Of a stretch of DNA of 64,000 nt, positions 35,185 to 43,783 are shown piece by piece. The translations under genes and the position numbers were made by a program. Every line of letters starts with the position of its first letter. Positions within the stretch are counted from its first letter, which is position 1. The notes beneath the pieces were generated by a model. It saw only the letters and a program-made list of their open reading frames with translations. It did not search any database and had not been told where the DNA came from. This DNA is from Streptomyces sp. NRRL S-350 (lineage in GTDB: Bacteria > Actinomycetota > Actinomycetes > Streptomycetales > Streptomycetaceae), in NCBI RefSeq assembly GCF_000719705.1, contig NZ_JOHO01000030.1, positions 1 through 64,000 of the forward strand, read 5' to 3'.

Positions 35185-36348
35185 TCAGAAGGCGTTGACG
35201 CCGGTGAGGGCGCGCCCGATGAGCAGTTGGTGGATCTGGCTGGTGCCCTCGTAGAGGGTCATCACGCGGGCGTCGCGCAGGTACTTGCCGACCGGGTACT
35301 CGTCGATGAACCCGTACCCGCCGAACACCTGCAGTGCGTTGTTGGCGGACCGGACGGCGGCCTCACTGGCGTAGAGCTTGGCGACGGAGGACTCGGTGGC
35401 GAACGGCAGGCCGCGGTCGATGTGGTCGGCGACCTTCCAGGTGAGCAGTCGGGCCGCTTCGACGTCCACGGCGATGCCGGCCAGCAGTTCCTGGACGAGT
35501 TGGTGCGAGGCGATCGGCCGGCCGAACTGTTCGCGCTCGCCCGCGTAGCGGACCGCGGCCTCCAGGCAGGCGCGGGCGATGCCCACGCAGCCGGCCGCGA
35601 CCGACATCCGGCCCTTGGCGAGCGCGGCCATCGCGACCGTGAAGCCCTTGCCGACCTCGCCGAGCCGGGCACTGTCCGGTACCCGGACGTCCTCGAAGGA
35701 GAGTTCGGCGGTGGCCTGGCCGCGCAGGCCGAGCTTGCCGTGGATCTCGGTGCGGGTGAAGCCGGGCAGGTCGGTGGGGACCAGGAAGGCGGTGATGCCC
35801 CGGTGGCCCTGGTGTTCGGGCTCGCTGCCGCCGGTGCGGGCGAAGACCAGGGCGACGTCGGCCCAGGTGCCGTTGGTGATGAACATCTTGCTGCCGCTGA
35901 TCAGCCAGTCCGCGCCGTCCCGCTCCGCGCGGGTGGTGAGGTTGGCGGCGTCCGAGCCGGTGCCGGGCTCGGTGAGGGCGAAGCAGGCGAGTGCCTCGCC
36001 GGAGGTGAGCCGGGGCAGCCAGTGCCGCTTCTGCTCCTCGGTGCCGAAGCCGTTGATCGACTTGCCGACCAGGCCGAGCGAGACGGAGACGATTCCGCGC
36101 ACCGCCGAGTCGCCGCGTCCGAGTTCCTCCAGCACCAGGCAGTAGGCGAGGTGGTCGCCGTCGCTGCCGCCGTACTCCTCGGGGATGGTCAGCCCGAGGA
36201 AGCCCACCTTCGCCAGCTTGCCGATGATCGCGCGGTCGACGGACTCGACGCGGTCCCACTCGGCGGCGTACGGCACGATCTCGCGGTCGGTGAAGGAGGC
36301 GGCGAGGTCCCGGACGGCGCTCTGCTCCTCGGACAGTTCCAGGTTCAC
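35185..36348 (-). CDS. acyl-CoA dehydrogenase
   Basis: This 387-residue flavoenzyme oxidises acyl-CoA to enoyl-CoA. Landmarks are EEYGGS, CFALTEPGTGSDAA and KMFITNGTWAD in the FAD/substrate domain, GRPIASHQLVQ in the C-terminal domain, and Glu367 in MTLYEGTSQIHQ as the likely catalytic base. It starts at a GTG directly below a TetR operator-like palindrome, and it is divergent from the TetR gene. Confidence 0.94.
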   Translation of the reverse strand: MNLELSEEQSAVRDLAASFTDREIVPYAAEWDRVESVDRAIIGKLAKVGFLGLTIPEEYGGSDGDHLAYCLVLEELGRGDSAVRGIVSVSLGLVGKSINGFGTEEQKRHWLPRLTSGEALACFALTEPGTGSDAANLTTRAERDGADWLISGSKMFITNGTWADVALVFARTGGSEPEHQGHRGITAFLVPTDLPGFTRTEIHGKLGLRGQATAELSFEDVRVPDSARLGEVGKGFTVAMAALAKGRMSVAAGCVGIARACLEAAVRYAGEREQFGRPIASHQLVQELLAGIAVDVEAARLLTWKVADHIDRGLPFATESSVAKLYASEAAVRSANNALQVFGGYGFIDEYPVGKYLRDARVMTLYEGTSQIHQLLIGRALTGVNAF

Positions 36349-36492
36349 GGCGGCTCTCCCGACTCGGGCCCGGCGGTGGCTGCGGCTACGGCTGTGGCCG
36401 CGGCCTCGGATACGGCGACGGCTGCCGTGGCGGCGACGGCGCCGGCGATGCCGACTGCGGCTGCCACGGCTGTCACAGCGGCTCCGGGCGTT

Positions 36493-36511
36493 AAACTAGC
36501 GCTGCAAGTTT
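36493..36511. promoter_or_regulatory. TetR operator-like palindrome in divergent promoter
   Basis: AAACTAGCGCTGCAAGTTT has AAACT/AGTTT arms around a central AGCGCT. It lies 145 bases before the acyl-CoA dehydrogenase start and about 100 before the TetR start. It is an AT-rich island in a GC-rich gap, as expected for the control site of a divergently encoded repressor. Confidence 0.55.
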
Positions 36512-36613
36512 TATGGAGGGACTGTAGCCCCGGCCGGCCCGCGCTGGGAAGGGGCACCTGCCAGAATCGGTCCCCACCGCACCCGACCGGAGGAACCGGA
36601 GGCAGTCGCCGAG

Positions 36614-37258
36614 ATGGCCCGTCCACGCACCCCGCTGCTCAGCCGCGAGCGCATCGTCGTCGCCGCCCTGCGGCTGATCGACGACGAGGGGCTGGACGCC
36701 CTGTCCACCCGTCGCCTCGCCACCGAGCTGTCGGTCAGCGGGCCGTCGCTCTACAACCACTTCGCCACCAAGGACGAGTTGCTGGACGCGGTGGTGGACA
36801 GCGTCATCGGCGAAGTCGACCTGTCGATGTTCGGTGCCGCGGGGGCCCCGTGGCCGGAGGCGCTGTACGACTGGGCCCGCTCCTACCGGGCCGCCCTCGC
36901 CGCCCACCCCAACATCGTCCCGGTGCTCGCGCAGGGCCCGGGGCGTCGGCCGAACGCACTGCGCCTGGCCGACGCGGTCTTCGGCCACCTGGTCGACGCC
37001 GGGTGGCCGCGCGGCCAGGCGACCCGGATCGGCGCGCTGATGCGCTACTTCGTCACCGGTTCCGCGCTGGCCTCCTTCGCGGCCGGTTTCCCGGCGGACG
37101 CCGAGGTCTACGACGCGGCCGACTACCCGCACCTCGGCGAGGCGCACCGGCTGGCCGGGCACCGCGGGGCGGTCGACGAGGGTGCCTTCGAGACCGGCCT
37201 GGAGGCGCTGCTCGAAGGCCTCGCCCTGCGCTACGCCCGCCTTCCCGAGCGCGCCTGA
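36614..37258 (+). CDS. TetR/AcrR-family regulator of the acyl-CoA operon
   Basis: This 214-residue regulator has its HTH at about 10-57 (SRERIVVAALRLIDDEGLDALSTRRLATELSVSGPSLYNHFATKDELLDAVVD). The C-terminal domain has RYFVTGSALASFAAGF, as in the TetR_C class with tetracycline-repressor-like all-helical folds. It is divergent from the acyl-CoA dehydrogenase/thiolase/SDR set and probably represses it and itself through the palindrome at 36493-36511. Confidence 0.88.
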   Translation: MARPRTPLLSRERIVVAALRLIDDEGLDALSTRRLATELSVSGPSLYNHFATKDELLDAVVDSVIGEVDLSMFGAAGAPWPEALYDWARSYRAALAAHPNIVPVLAQGPGRRPNALRLADAVFGHLVDAGWPRGQATRIGALMRYFVTGSALASFAAGFPADAEVYDAADYPHLGEAHRLAGHRGAVDEGAFETGLEALLEGLALRYARLPERA

Positions 37259-37389
37259 CGCCGCCCCGGCGGCCCAGCCGGTTCCACCGGCCCCACCGCC
37301 GGTGCAGCGGGCAGCGGGGCGGCCGGGCAGCTCCGGGAAGGCCAGGCAGCACCAGGACGGCCGGGCGCCACCGGGGCAACGGGATGGGG

Positions 37390-38685
37390 CTACCAGGGCA
37401 CGCGGGGGACGAAGGCCGGCCGCAACGCCGGGTCCACCGGGTCGTAGTACCGGTGGTAGACCGGCGTCAGCCCGCCCGAGACCGGGGGCACGATCCAGCT
37501 CCAGTCCGCCGGAGTGGGCCGGCCGAGCCGCTTCTCCTGGGCGACGTGCTTGAGGAAGCGCTCCGACTCGGTGTGGTGGTCGGCGATCGTCACCCCGGCC
37601 TCCTGGAAGGAGTGCAGCACCGCGATGTTGAGCTCGATCAGCGCGCGGTCGCGCCAGAGCGTGCGGTCGCTGGAGGTGTCCAGCCCGAGCCGCTCGGCCA
37701 CGGTGCCGAGCATGTCGTAGCGGTCGGCGTCGGCGAGGTTGCGGGCGCCGATCTCGGTGCCCATGTACCAGCCGTTGAACGGCGCGGTGGGGTAGCGCAC
37801 CCCGCCGATCTCCAGGGTCAGGTCGCTGATCGCGGGCACCGCGTACCAGCGCAGCCCGAGGTCGGCGAACCAGTGGTGCTCGGGGTGGCTGAGTGCCACC
37901 TCCAGCGTGGTGTCGTCCGGCAGTTCGTACCAGGCCGGGCGCTCGCCCGGGCGTTCCTGGATCAGCAGTGGCAGCACCTCGAAGCGTTCCTCGGCGCACT
38001 TCCACCCCAGGTCGCGGGCCCGGGCGGCGAGCACCGTGCCGGCCGGGTCGCCGACGGGGCCGCCCTCGGTGCGGTGGCCTGCGTAGCGGACCAACTGCTG
38101 GTTGAGGATGCGCGCGGCCGGGCGGCCCGGGCGGTCGGGGGCGAACACCGACACCACCGGCCGGATCCGCCCGCCGTTGCCCGCCAGCCGCAGGTGCTCG
38201 AAGCACTCGGCGGCGATGTCGTCGGCCGCGGACAGGTGACGCAGGTCGCGGACCATCAGGCTGCGCCAGTAGAGCCGGCCGATGCAGCGGGCGGCGTTGC
38301 GCCAGGCGAGCCTGGCGCCGTAGGCGAGTTCGGCGGGGGTGTGCCGGTAGCTGCCCGTGCGGTCGATCTCGTCGAGGACGGCGCGAAGGCGCGGTTCCGG
38401 ATCCCCGGCGGCGGGCTGCTCGCGGTGGAACTGCCGGACGAAGTCGGCGGCCTGGCCCGGGTCGGTGAACGGCGGGGGAGCGGGCGCGGGTTGCGGGCCG
38501 GGCAGCGGTTGCGGCTGCGCCGTGTGCGTCGGCTCCGTCGGGTACGGCTGCCGGACGGCGTGCGTCGGCTCGGCCTGGCGCGCTTGCGCTTGCGCGTGCG
38601 TGTGGGTGTGGGCGTACGGGCAGCCGACGGTGGGCGCGGCGGCCGCGGGTGTGCGCGTGCGAAGCCGGTTGAAGATCAAGGACAC
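37390..38685 (-). CDS. nos: bacterial nitric oxide synthase oxygenase
   Basis: This 431-residue NOS oxygenase domain makes NO and citrulline from arginine. The haem ligand is Cys134 in LAWRNAARCIGRLYW, and the arginine-binding Glu311 lies in PFNGWYMGTEIG. VFAPDRPGRPAARILNQQLVRYAG and ADHHTESERFLKH are further family landmarks. No reductase domain is attached, as usual in bacteria. The first 75 residues are unusual: Cys22 and a His/Thr/Gln/Pro-rich tract (CPYAHTHTHAQAQ). The start is a GTG with AGGAGGGAT upstream. No thaxtomin or other biosynthetic gene is adjacent. Confidence 0.95.
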   Translation of the reverse strand: MSLIFNRLRTRTPAAAAPTVGCPYAHTHTHAQAQARQAEPTHAVRQPYPTEPTHTAQPQPLPGPQPAPAPPPFTDPGQAADFVRQFHREQPAAGDPEPRLRAVLDEIDRTGSYRHTPAELAYGARLAWRNAARCIGRLYWRSLMVRDLRHLSAADDIAAECFEHLRLAGNGGRIRPVVSVFAPDRPGRPAARILNQQLVRYAGHRTEGGPVGDPAGTVLAARARDLGWKCAEERFEVLPLLIQERPGERPAWYELPDDTTLEVALSHPEHHWFADLGLRWYAVPAISDLTLEIGGVRYPTAPFNGWYMGTEIGARNLADADRYDMLGTVAERLGLDTSSDRTLWRDRALIELNIAVLHSFQEAGVTIADHHTESERFLKHVAQEKRLGRPTPADWSWIVPPVSGGLTPVYHRYYDPVDPALRPAFVPRVPW

Positions 38686-38744
38686 ATCCCTCCTGTCGGG
38701 ACAGGAGTACCGAATGTGCGCGGTCCGCCGCTGGGAGTGAACGA

Positions 38745-38791
38745 TTCGGCCCCCGCACCCGCGCCGAGCGCGCTAGGGTGCGGGGGCCGAA
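38745..38791 (-). terminator. 16-bp hairpin downstream of the sugar permease gene
   Basis: TTCGGCCCCCGCACCC pairs exactly with 38776-38791 around a 15-base loop. It lies about 110 bases past the permease stop and 60 bases upstream of nos, so it could insulate the two genes. Confidence 0.7.
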
Positions 38792-38813
38792 GGTCCGACA
38801 GTCGGATCAGCCG

Positions 38814-38904
38814 ATGTTCGACGGACTGCCGGCGTCGGACGGACTGCAGACGTGCGACGTGCGACGTGCGACGCGAGGCGTCCGGTGGTCGGCGTCCGGG
38901 CGTC
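38814..38904. repeat. heptad array after the sugar permease stop
   Basis: Three exact GACGTGC words (38849-38869) are followed by 7-nt words GACGCGA, GGCGTCC, GGTGGTC, GGCGTCC and GGGCGTC up to the permease stop codon. Less regular heptads lie on the other side. The period matches elements A-E, but there is no CAGATTTCG core and the composition is GC-rich. Confidence 0.65.
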
Positions 38905-40327
38905 AGCCCATGTCCTCCAGGCGGATGCCCTTCGTCTCCTTCAGGTACCTGGCCACGAAGAGGGCGGACAGCGCCGCGAAGGCGGCGTAGATCAGGTAGG
39001 TCACCGACAGGTTCCACCGCGACATCGACGGGAACGACACCGTGATCGCCCAGTTCGCGATCCACTGCGCGGAGGCGGCGACGGAGAGCGCGGCGGCCCG
39101 GATCCGGTTCGGGAACATCTCGCCGAGCATCACCCAGACGACGACGCCCCAGGACATGGCGAAGAACAGTACGAAGGCGTTGGCGGCGATCAGCGCGACG
39201 GTGCCCTGCAGGTCGGGCAGGGTGAGGTTGTCGCCGCTGCCGGTGGCCGAGGAGAACGCCCAGCCGGCCGCGCCGAGGGCGACCGCCATGCCGACCGAGC
39301 CGATCAGGGCGAGCGGCTTGCGGCCGATCCGGTCGACCAGCACGATCGCGATCACGGTGCCGAGGATGTTGATGACCGAGCCGATGAAGCTGATCAGCAG
39401 CGAGTTGCTCTGGTCGATGCCGACCGACTGCCACAGGATCGACGAGTAGTAGAAGATCACGTTGATGCCGACCAGCTGCTGGAACACCGACAGTCCGATG
39501 CCGACCCAGACGATCGGCAGCAGGCCGAACCGGCCGCCGAGCAGGTCACGGAAGCGCGGGCGGTGGTCCGAGGCGATCAGGGCCTGGATCTCGGCGATCC
39601 GGGCGTCGGTGTCCACGCCCTCGCCCTCGACCGCGGCGAGCACCTTGCGGGCGTCGGCCAGGCGGTCGGCCTGGATCAGGAAGCGCGGGGACTCGGGAAT
39701 CACCGAGGAGAGCGCGAAGTAGACCGCGGCCGGGACGACGCAGATGCCGAGCATCCACTGCCAGGCCTCCAGGCCGAGCAGCTGGCCCCGGGTGTCGCCG
39801 CCGGCCGCCCGCGCCAGCACCCAGTTGACCAGCTGGGATATCGCGATGCCGAGCACGATCGCGGCCTGCTGGAAGGAGGCCAGCCGGCCCCGGTACTTGG
39901 TCGGTGCGACCTCGGCGATGTAGGTCGGGGCGATCACCGAGGCGATGCCGATGGCCGCACCGCCGAGGACGCGCCACAGGGCGAGGTCCCAGGCGGAGAA
40001 CGGCAGCATCGATCCGACGGCGCTGACCGCGAACAGCAGCGCGGCGACCTTCATGACCTTGATGCGGCCGTACCGGTCGGCGAACCGGCCGGCCAGCGCC
40101 GCGCCGATCGCCGAGCCCAGCAGGGCCGAGGAGACGATCAGGCCGGTCACGCCGTCGCCGACGCCGAACTTGTCCTGGATGCCGGAGACGGCGCCGTTGA
40201 TCACGGAGCTGTCGTAGCCGAACAGGAACCCGCCGAGGGCCGCGGCTGCGGTGATGAAGACGACGAAGCCGAGGCGGCCGGGCGCGGGGGCCTCGACCGC
40301 CCCGGAGGGCTTCTGGGTGACGCTCAC
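38903..40327 (-). CDS. glcP: MFS sugar porter, probable glucose permease
   Basis: This 474-residue protein has twelve membrane segments and the sugar-porter signatures. GGFLFGYDSSVINGA lies in helix 1, GRFADRYGRIKVMK in the loop after helix 2, PESPRFLIQADR at the end of helix 6, and VDRIGRKPLALIGS in the mirror loop. FQQLVGINVIFYYSS lies in helix 7. It closely follows the pattern of streptomycete GlcP, the main glucose/H+ symporter. The GTG at 40327 is preferred over a TTG at 40348 because AGGAG lies seven bases upstream. An AT-rich tract at about 40380-40440 probably holds the promoter. Confidence 0.9.
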   Translation of the reverse strand: MSVTQKPSGAVEAPAPGRLGFVVFITAAAALGGFLFGYDSSVINGAVSGIQDKFGVGDGVTGLIVSSALLGSAIGAALAGRFADRYGRIKVMKVAALLFAVSAVGSMLPFSAWDLALWRVLGGAAIGIASVIAPTYIAEVAPTKYRGRLASFQQAAIVLGIAISQLVNWVLARAAGGDTRGQLLGLEAWQWMLGICVVPAAVYFALSSVIPESPRFLIQADRLADARKVLAAVEGEGVDTDARIAEIQALIASDHRPRFRDLLGGRFGLLPIVWVGIGLSVFQQLVGINVIFYYSSILWQSVGIDQSNSLLISFIGSVINILGTVIAIVLVDRIGRKPLALIGSVGMAVALGAAGWAFSSATGSGDNLTLPDLQGTVALIAANAFVLFFAMSWGVVVWVMLGEMFPNRIRAAALSVAASAQWIANWAITVSFPSMSRWNLSVTYLIYAAFAALSALFVARYLKETKGIRLEDMG

Positions 40328-40470
40328 GATCTGACTCCTGGTACTCAACGCTGAGCTCGGTAGCGCGATCGTAAGCCCGTTCGTTTAACTCTTGTACATC
40401 GGGGCCTCGATTTCGCCATTGAGAATTCGTAAGGTGAAAAGGCAAATTGGGCGTGCCGGGGCCCCGTGCG

Positions 40471-40532
40471 CGGCTCATCGGCCCGCGGCTCACCCGCCCC
40501 GCGACTCACCCGCCCGTGGCTCACCTGCCCCG
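40471..40532. repeat. about 16-bp tandem repeat between egtD and glcP
   Basis: Four degenerate units of the CGGCTCACCCGCCCCG type lie just downstream of the egtD stop. Confidence 0.75.
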
Positions 40533-40569
40533 CTGCCCGTCCGCCGCTCCGGCGCGCCCCCGCTCCCCC

Positions 40570-41541
40570 TCAGGCGGGGGTGGAGAGCGAGAGCCCGAAC
40601 CGGCCCTCCGGATCCGTCCACCAGTGGTCCAGCCGCAGCCCGGCCGCCGCCAGCTCCTCGTCGACCCGCTCCCGGCGGAACTTGGCCGAGACCTCGGTGC
40701 GCAGCTCCTCGCCCTGCTCGAAGTGCACCGGCAGGTCCAGGGCCGGGATCTTCACGGTCTGTGAGCGCAGCGAGCGCAGTCGCATCTCGATCCACTCCCG
40801 CTCCGCGTCCCAGAGTGCGACGTGCTCGAAGGCGCCCGGGTCGAAGTCGGCGCCGAGTTCGCGGTTGAGCACGTTGAGCACGTTCCGGTTGAACTCGGCG
40901 GTGACCCCGGAGGCGTCGTCGTAGGCGGCGACCAGCACTGCCGGGTCCTTGACCAGGTCGGTGCCGAGCAGCAGGAAGTCGCCCGGGTCGAGGGCGGCCC
41001 GCAGGCGGCTCAGGAAGGCCGCGCGTTCCTCGGGCAGGAGGTTGCCGAGGGTGCCGCCGAGGAAGGCGACCAGCCGCGGACCGCCTTCCGGGGGGAGTCC
41101 GAGCCGGGCGGTGAAGTCGGCGAGCACGCCGTGCACGGCCAGCCCGGGGTACTCGGCGGCGAGCGCGGCGCCGGCCGCGGTCAGCGCGCTCTCGGAGACG
41201 TCCACCGGGACGTACGTCTCCAGGGTGCCGAGCGCGCGCAGGGCGTCCAGCAGCAGCCGGGTCTTCTCGGAGGAGCCGGAGCCCAGCTCGACCAGGGTGC
41301 GGGCGCCGGTGGCGGCGGCGATCTCGCCGGCCCGGGCGGTCAGGATGGCCCGTTCGGCGCGGGTCGGGTAGTACTCGGGCAGCCGGGTGATCTCCTCGAA
41401 CAGCTCGCTGCCCCGCGCGTCGTAGAACCACTTCGGCGGCAGCCACTTGGGTGCGGCGGTCAGTCCGTGCCGCACGTCGTGGTGCAGTGCGGTGCTGAAG
41501 TGGTCGGCGGGCAGCAGTCGGACCAGATCGAAGGTGTCCAT
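40570..41541 (-). CDS. egtD: L-histidine N-alpha-trimethyltransferase (hercynine synthase)
   Basis: This 323-residue S-adenosylmethionine enzyme adds three methyl groups to histidine to form hercynine, the first step of ergothioneine biosynthesis. EgtD landmarks are [43 protein letters not shown] (cofactor site), [13 protein letters not shown], and the histidine-binding region [19 protein letters not shown]. It is the last gene of the egtABCD operon, about 50 bases after egtC. Confidence 0.95.
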   Translation of the reverse strand: MDTFDLVRLLPADHFSTALHHDVRHGLTAAPKWLPPKWFYDARGSELFEEITRLPEYYPTRAERAILTARAGEIAAATGARTLVELGSGSSEKTRLLLDALRALGTLETYVPVDVSESALTAAGAALAAEYPGLAVHGVLADFTARLGLPPEGGPRLVAFLGGTLGNLLPEERAAFLSRLRAALDPGDFLLLGTDLVKDPAVLVAAYDDASGVTAEFNRNVLNVLNRELGADFDPGAFEHVALWDAEREWIEMRLRSLRSQTVKIPALDLPVHFEQGEELRTEVSAKFRRERVDEELAAAGLRLDHWWTDPEGRFGLSLSTPA

Positions 41542-41588
41542 GACAGGGTGGTTCCTCTGTTCAGAAGATGAAGGGAGAGTGGGAGTGG

Positions 41589-42338
41589 TCAGTATTGGTT
41601 CGGGAGCTGCTGGACGGTGACGCCGCCGGCGTCCGCCAGCAGCAGCGAGCCGTCCGGGACGGCCGTCCAGCCCGGTCCGTCGTCGTACGGCTCGGAGGCC
41701 ACCACCGTGCCCAGACCCGGCAGGGTGCGGTGGTGCAGGTTGTCACCCCAGGCGGTCGCGGCGATCGCGGTGCCGTCGGTGAGGAGGAGGTTCAGCCGCC
41801 CGCCGGTGTGCGCGGCCACGTCCGCGACGGTGGCGGCCAGGGCCTCGCCGAGCCCGGCGCCGGCCCGCAGCCGGTGCAGGGTGAGGGCCCACAGCAGGGC
41901 CGAGTCGGTGCGCGCCTCCAGCTCCAGCAACTCGGCCGGGGGGAGCAGCCCGGCCAGCGCGTCCAGCTTGCCCGGCCAGCCGGCCACCGCGCCGTTGTGG
42001 CTGAACAGCCAGCGCTCGGCGGCGAACGGTGCGGCCGCGCCCTCGCCCGGCGCGCAGCCCTCGGTGGCGGAGCGGACGGCCGCCAGCAGGGCCCGGGTGC
42101 GGACTACCCGGGCCAGGTCGGCGAAGCTCTCGTCCGCCCAGATCGGCCCGGTCCGGCGGTAGCGGGCGGGCACCTCGTCGCCGTCCGCGTACCAGCCCAG
42201 GCCGAAGCCGTCCACGTTGACCGTGCCGTACTGCTGCGTCCGTGGCGCCCAGGACTGCCGGTACAGACCGTGCGGCGGGTGCACCAGCAGCTCGCGCGGC
42301 GCCACGGGCTCGCCCAGGTAGGCGATGTGGCGGCACAT
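41589..42338 (-). CDS. egtC: gamma-glutamyl hercynylcysteine S-oxide amidohydrolase
   Basis: This 249-residue class II glutamine amidotransferase-fold enzyme begins [11 protein letters not shown]. Cys2 becomes the N-terminal nucleophile that removes the gamma-glutamyl group in ergothioneine biosynthesis. [33 protein letters not shown] and [11 protein letters not shown] are typical EgtC motifs. Its ATG shares one base with the egtB stop. Confidence 0.94.
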   Translation of the reverse strand: MCRHIAYLGEPVAPRELLVHPPHGLYRQSWAPRTQQYGTVNVDGFGLGWYADGDEVPARYRRTGPIWADESFADLARVVRTRALLAAVRSATEGCAPGEGAAAPFAAERWLFSHNGAVAGWPGKLDALAGLLPPAELLELEARTDSALLWALTLHRLRAGAGLGEALAATVADVAAHTGGRLNLLLTDGTAIAATAWGDNLHHRTLPGLGTVVASEPYDDGPGWTAVPDGSLLLADAGGVTVQQLPNQY

Positions 42339-43783
42339 CAGTCGCGCTCCGCGTCGCGGGCGGTGCGGAACCCGGCGAAGATCTGCCGCCGGACCGGATA
42401 GTCCCAGTTGCGGAAGGTGCCCCGGCAGGCCACCGGCGCCACCGCGAAGCAGCCGCCGCGCAACACCTTGTACTCCGGGCCGAAGAACACCTCCGAGTAC
42501 TCCTGGTACGGCCAGGCGCGGAAGCCCGGGTAGGAACGGAAGTCGCTGGCCGTCCACTCCCACACGTCGCCGATCAACTGCCGCACGCCGTAGGGGGACT
42601 GGCCGTCCGGGTAGCTGCCCGCGCCGGCCGGGCGCAGATGGCGCTGGCCGAGGTTGGCGTGTTCGGGGCCGGGCGGTCCGTCGCCCCAGGGGTAGCGGCG
42701 GGAGCGGCCCCCGGCCGGGTCGTGCCGGGCCGCCTTCTCCCACTCCGCCTCGGTCGGCAGCCGTCGCCCGGCCCACCGGGCGTACGCGTCGGCCTCGTAC
42801 CAGCTGACGTGCAGCACCGGCTCGTTCGGCGGTACGGGTTCGACCGAGCCGAAGTGGCGGCGGAGCCACTGGCCGCCCTCGCGCCGCCAGAACAGCGGGG
42901 CGGTCAGATCGGCGCGGCGCCGGTGCTCCCAGCCCTCCGGAGTCCACCAGCGCGGGTCGTCGTAGCCGCCGTCCGCGATGAACCGCTGGTAGGCGGCGTT
43001 GGTGACGGGTGTGGTGTCCAGCAGGAAGGCCGGCAGGTCGACGACGTGCGCCGGGCGCTCGTTGTCCAGCGCCCACGGCTCGGTGTCCGTGCCCATCGTG
43101 AACGGCCCGGCGGGAATGAGGACCTCGGCGGGCAGCGTGGCCGCGTCGGCGGGTGGGGGCGGCGGCGGAGGAGCGGCCAGAACCGGCTCGCCCTTGCGGA
43201 GCTGGTGGGTGATCAGCATCGTCTCGTCGTGCTGCTGCTCGTGCTGGGCGATCATCCCGAACGCGAACCCGGCCTCCAGCAGCGGCGCACCCTCCAGCGG
43301 ACTGGCGGCGAGCAGGTCCAGCACCCGGCCGCGCACGTCGTGGGCGTACGCGCGGGCCTCGGCGGGCGCCAGCAGGGGAAGGGCGGGGCGTTCGGCCCGG
43401 GAGTGCTGGAAGGCGTCGTACAGCGGGTCGATCTCCGGGTGCATCGGGTCACGGCCGCCGACGTTGCGCAGCAGCCACAGCTCCTCCTGGTTGCCGATGT
43501 GCGCGAGGTCCCAGACCAGCGGGGACATCAGCGGGGAGTGCTGGGCGGTGAGGTCGCCGTCCTCGACGCAGTCGGTCAGCGCGGCGGTCCGGGCGCGGGC
43601 GGCCAGCAGTTCGGCTGCGATGGTCTCGCGCAGGTGCTCGGTGCCGCGCAGGTGCTCGGTGCCGCTGGAGGTGCCGTGCAGGCCCCCGGAGCCGTTGGAG
43701 GTGCCGGGCAGGCCCCCGGTGCCGTTCGCCTCGACCCCGGCGGCGGGGGCTGTGGTCGGGCCGTTCGGTCGGACGTCGGTCAT
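42338..43783 (-). CDS. egtB: hercynine oxygenase (sulfoxide synthase)
   Basis: This 481-residue non-haem iron enzyme joins hercynine and gamma-glutamylcysteine with O2. The DinB-like N-terminal domain carries the three-histidine iron site: His95 in DLAHIGNQEE, and His181 and His185 in QHEQQHDE. The FGE-sulfatase-like domain follows from about 210 (FTMGTDTEPWALDNERP, RLPTEAEWEKAARHD, VWEWTASDF, LRGGCFAVAP). Residues 20-52 are repetitive (GGLPGTSNGSGG, TEHLRGTEHLRE), encoded by 15- and 30-bp DNA repeats at about 43631-43729. It overlaps egtA by four bases. Confidence 0.95.
   Translation of the reverse strand: MTDVRPNGPTTAPAAGVEANGTGGLPGTSNGSGGLHGTSSGTEHLRGTEHLRETIAAELLAARARTAALTDCVEDGDLTAQHSPLMSPLVWDLAHIGNQEELWLLRNVGGRDPMHPEIDPLYDAFQHSRAERPALPLLAPAEARAYAHDVRGRVLDLLAASPLEGAPLLEAGFAFGMIAQHEQQHDETMLITHQLRKGEPVLAAPPPPPPPADAATLPAEVLIPAGPFTMGTDTEPWALDNERPAHVVDLPAFLLDTTPVTNAAYQRFIADGGYDDPRWWTPEGWEHRRRADLTAPLFWRREGGQWLRRHFGSVEPVPPNEPVLHVSWYEADAYARWAGRRLPTEAEWEKAARHDPAGGRSRRYPWGDGPPGPEHANLGQRHLRPAGAGSYPDGQSPYGVRQLIGDVWEWTASDFRSYPGFRAWPYQEYSEVFFGPEYKVLRGGCFAVAPVACRGTFRNWDYPVRRQIFAGFRTARDAERD

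Noticed and set aside
35155..39045. A 1,296-codon open frame on the plus strand across the acyl-CoA operon and nos
   Set aside because: It lies antisense to well-identified genes and has no domain resemblance. Stop codons are simply rare at this GC content.
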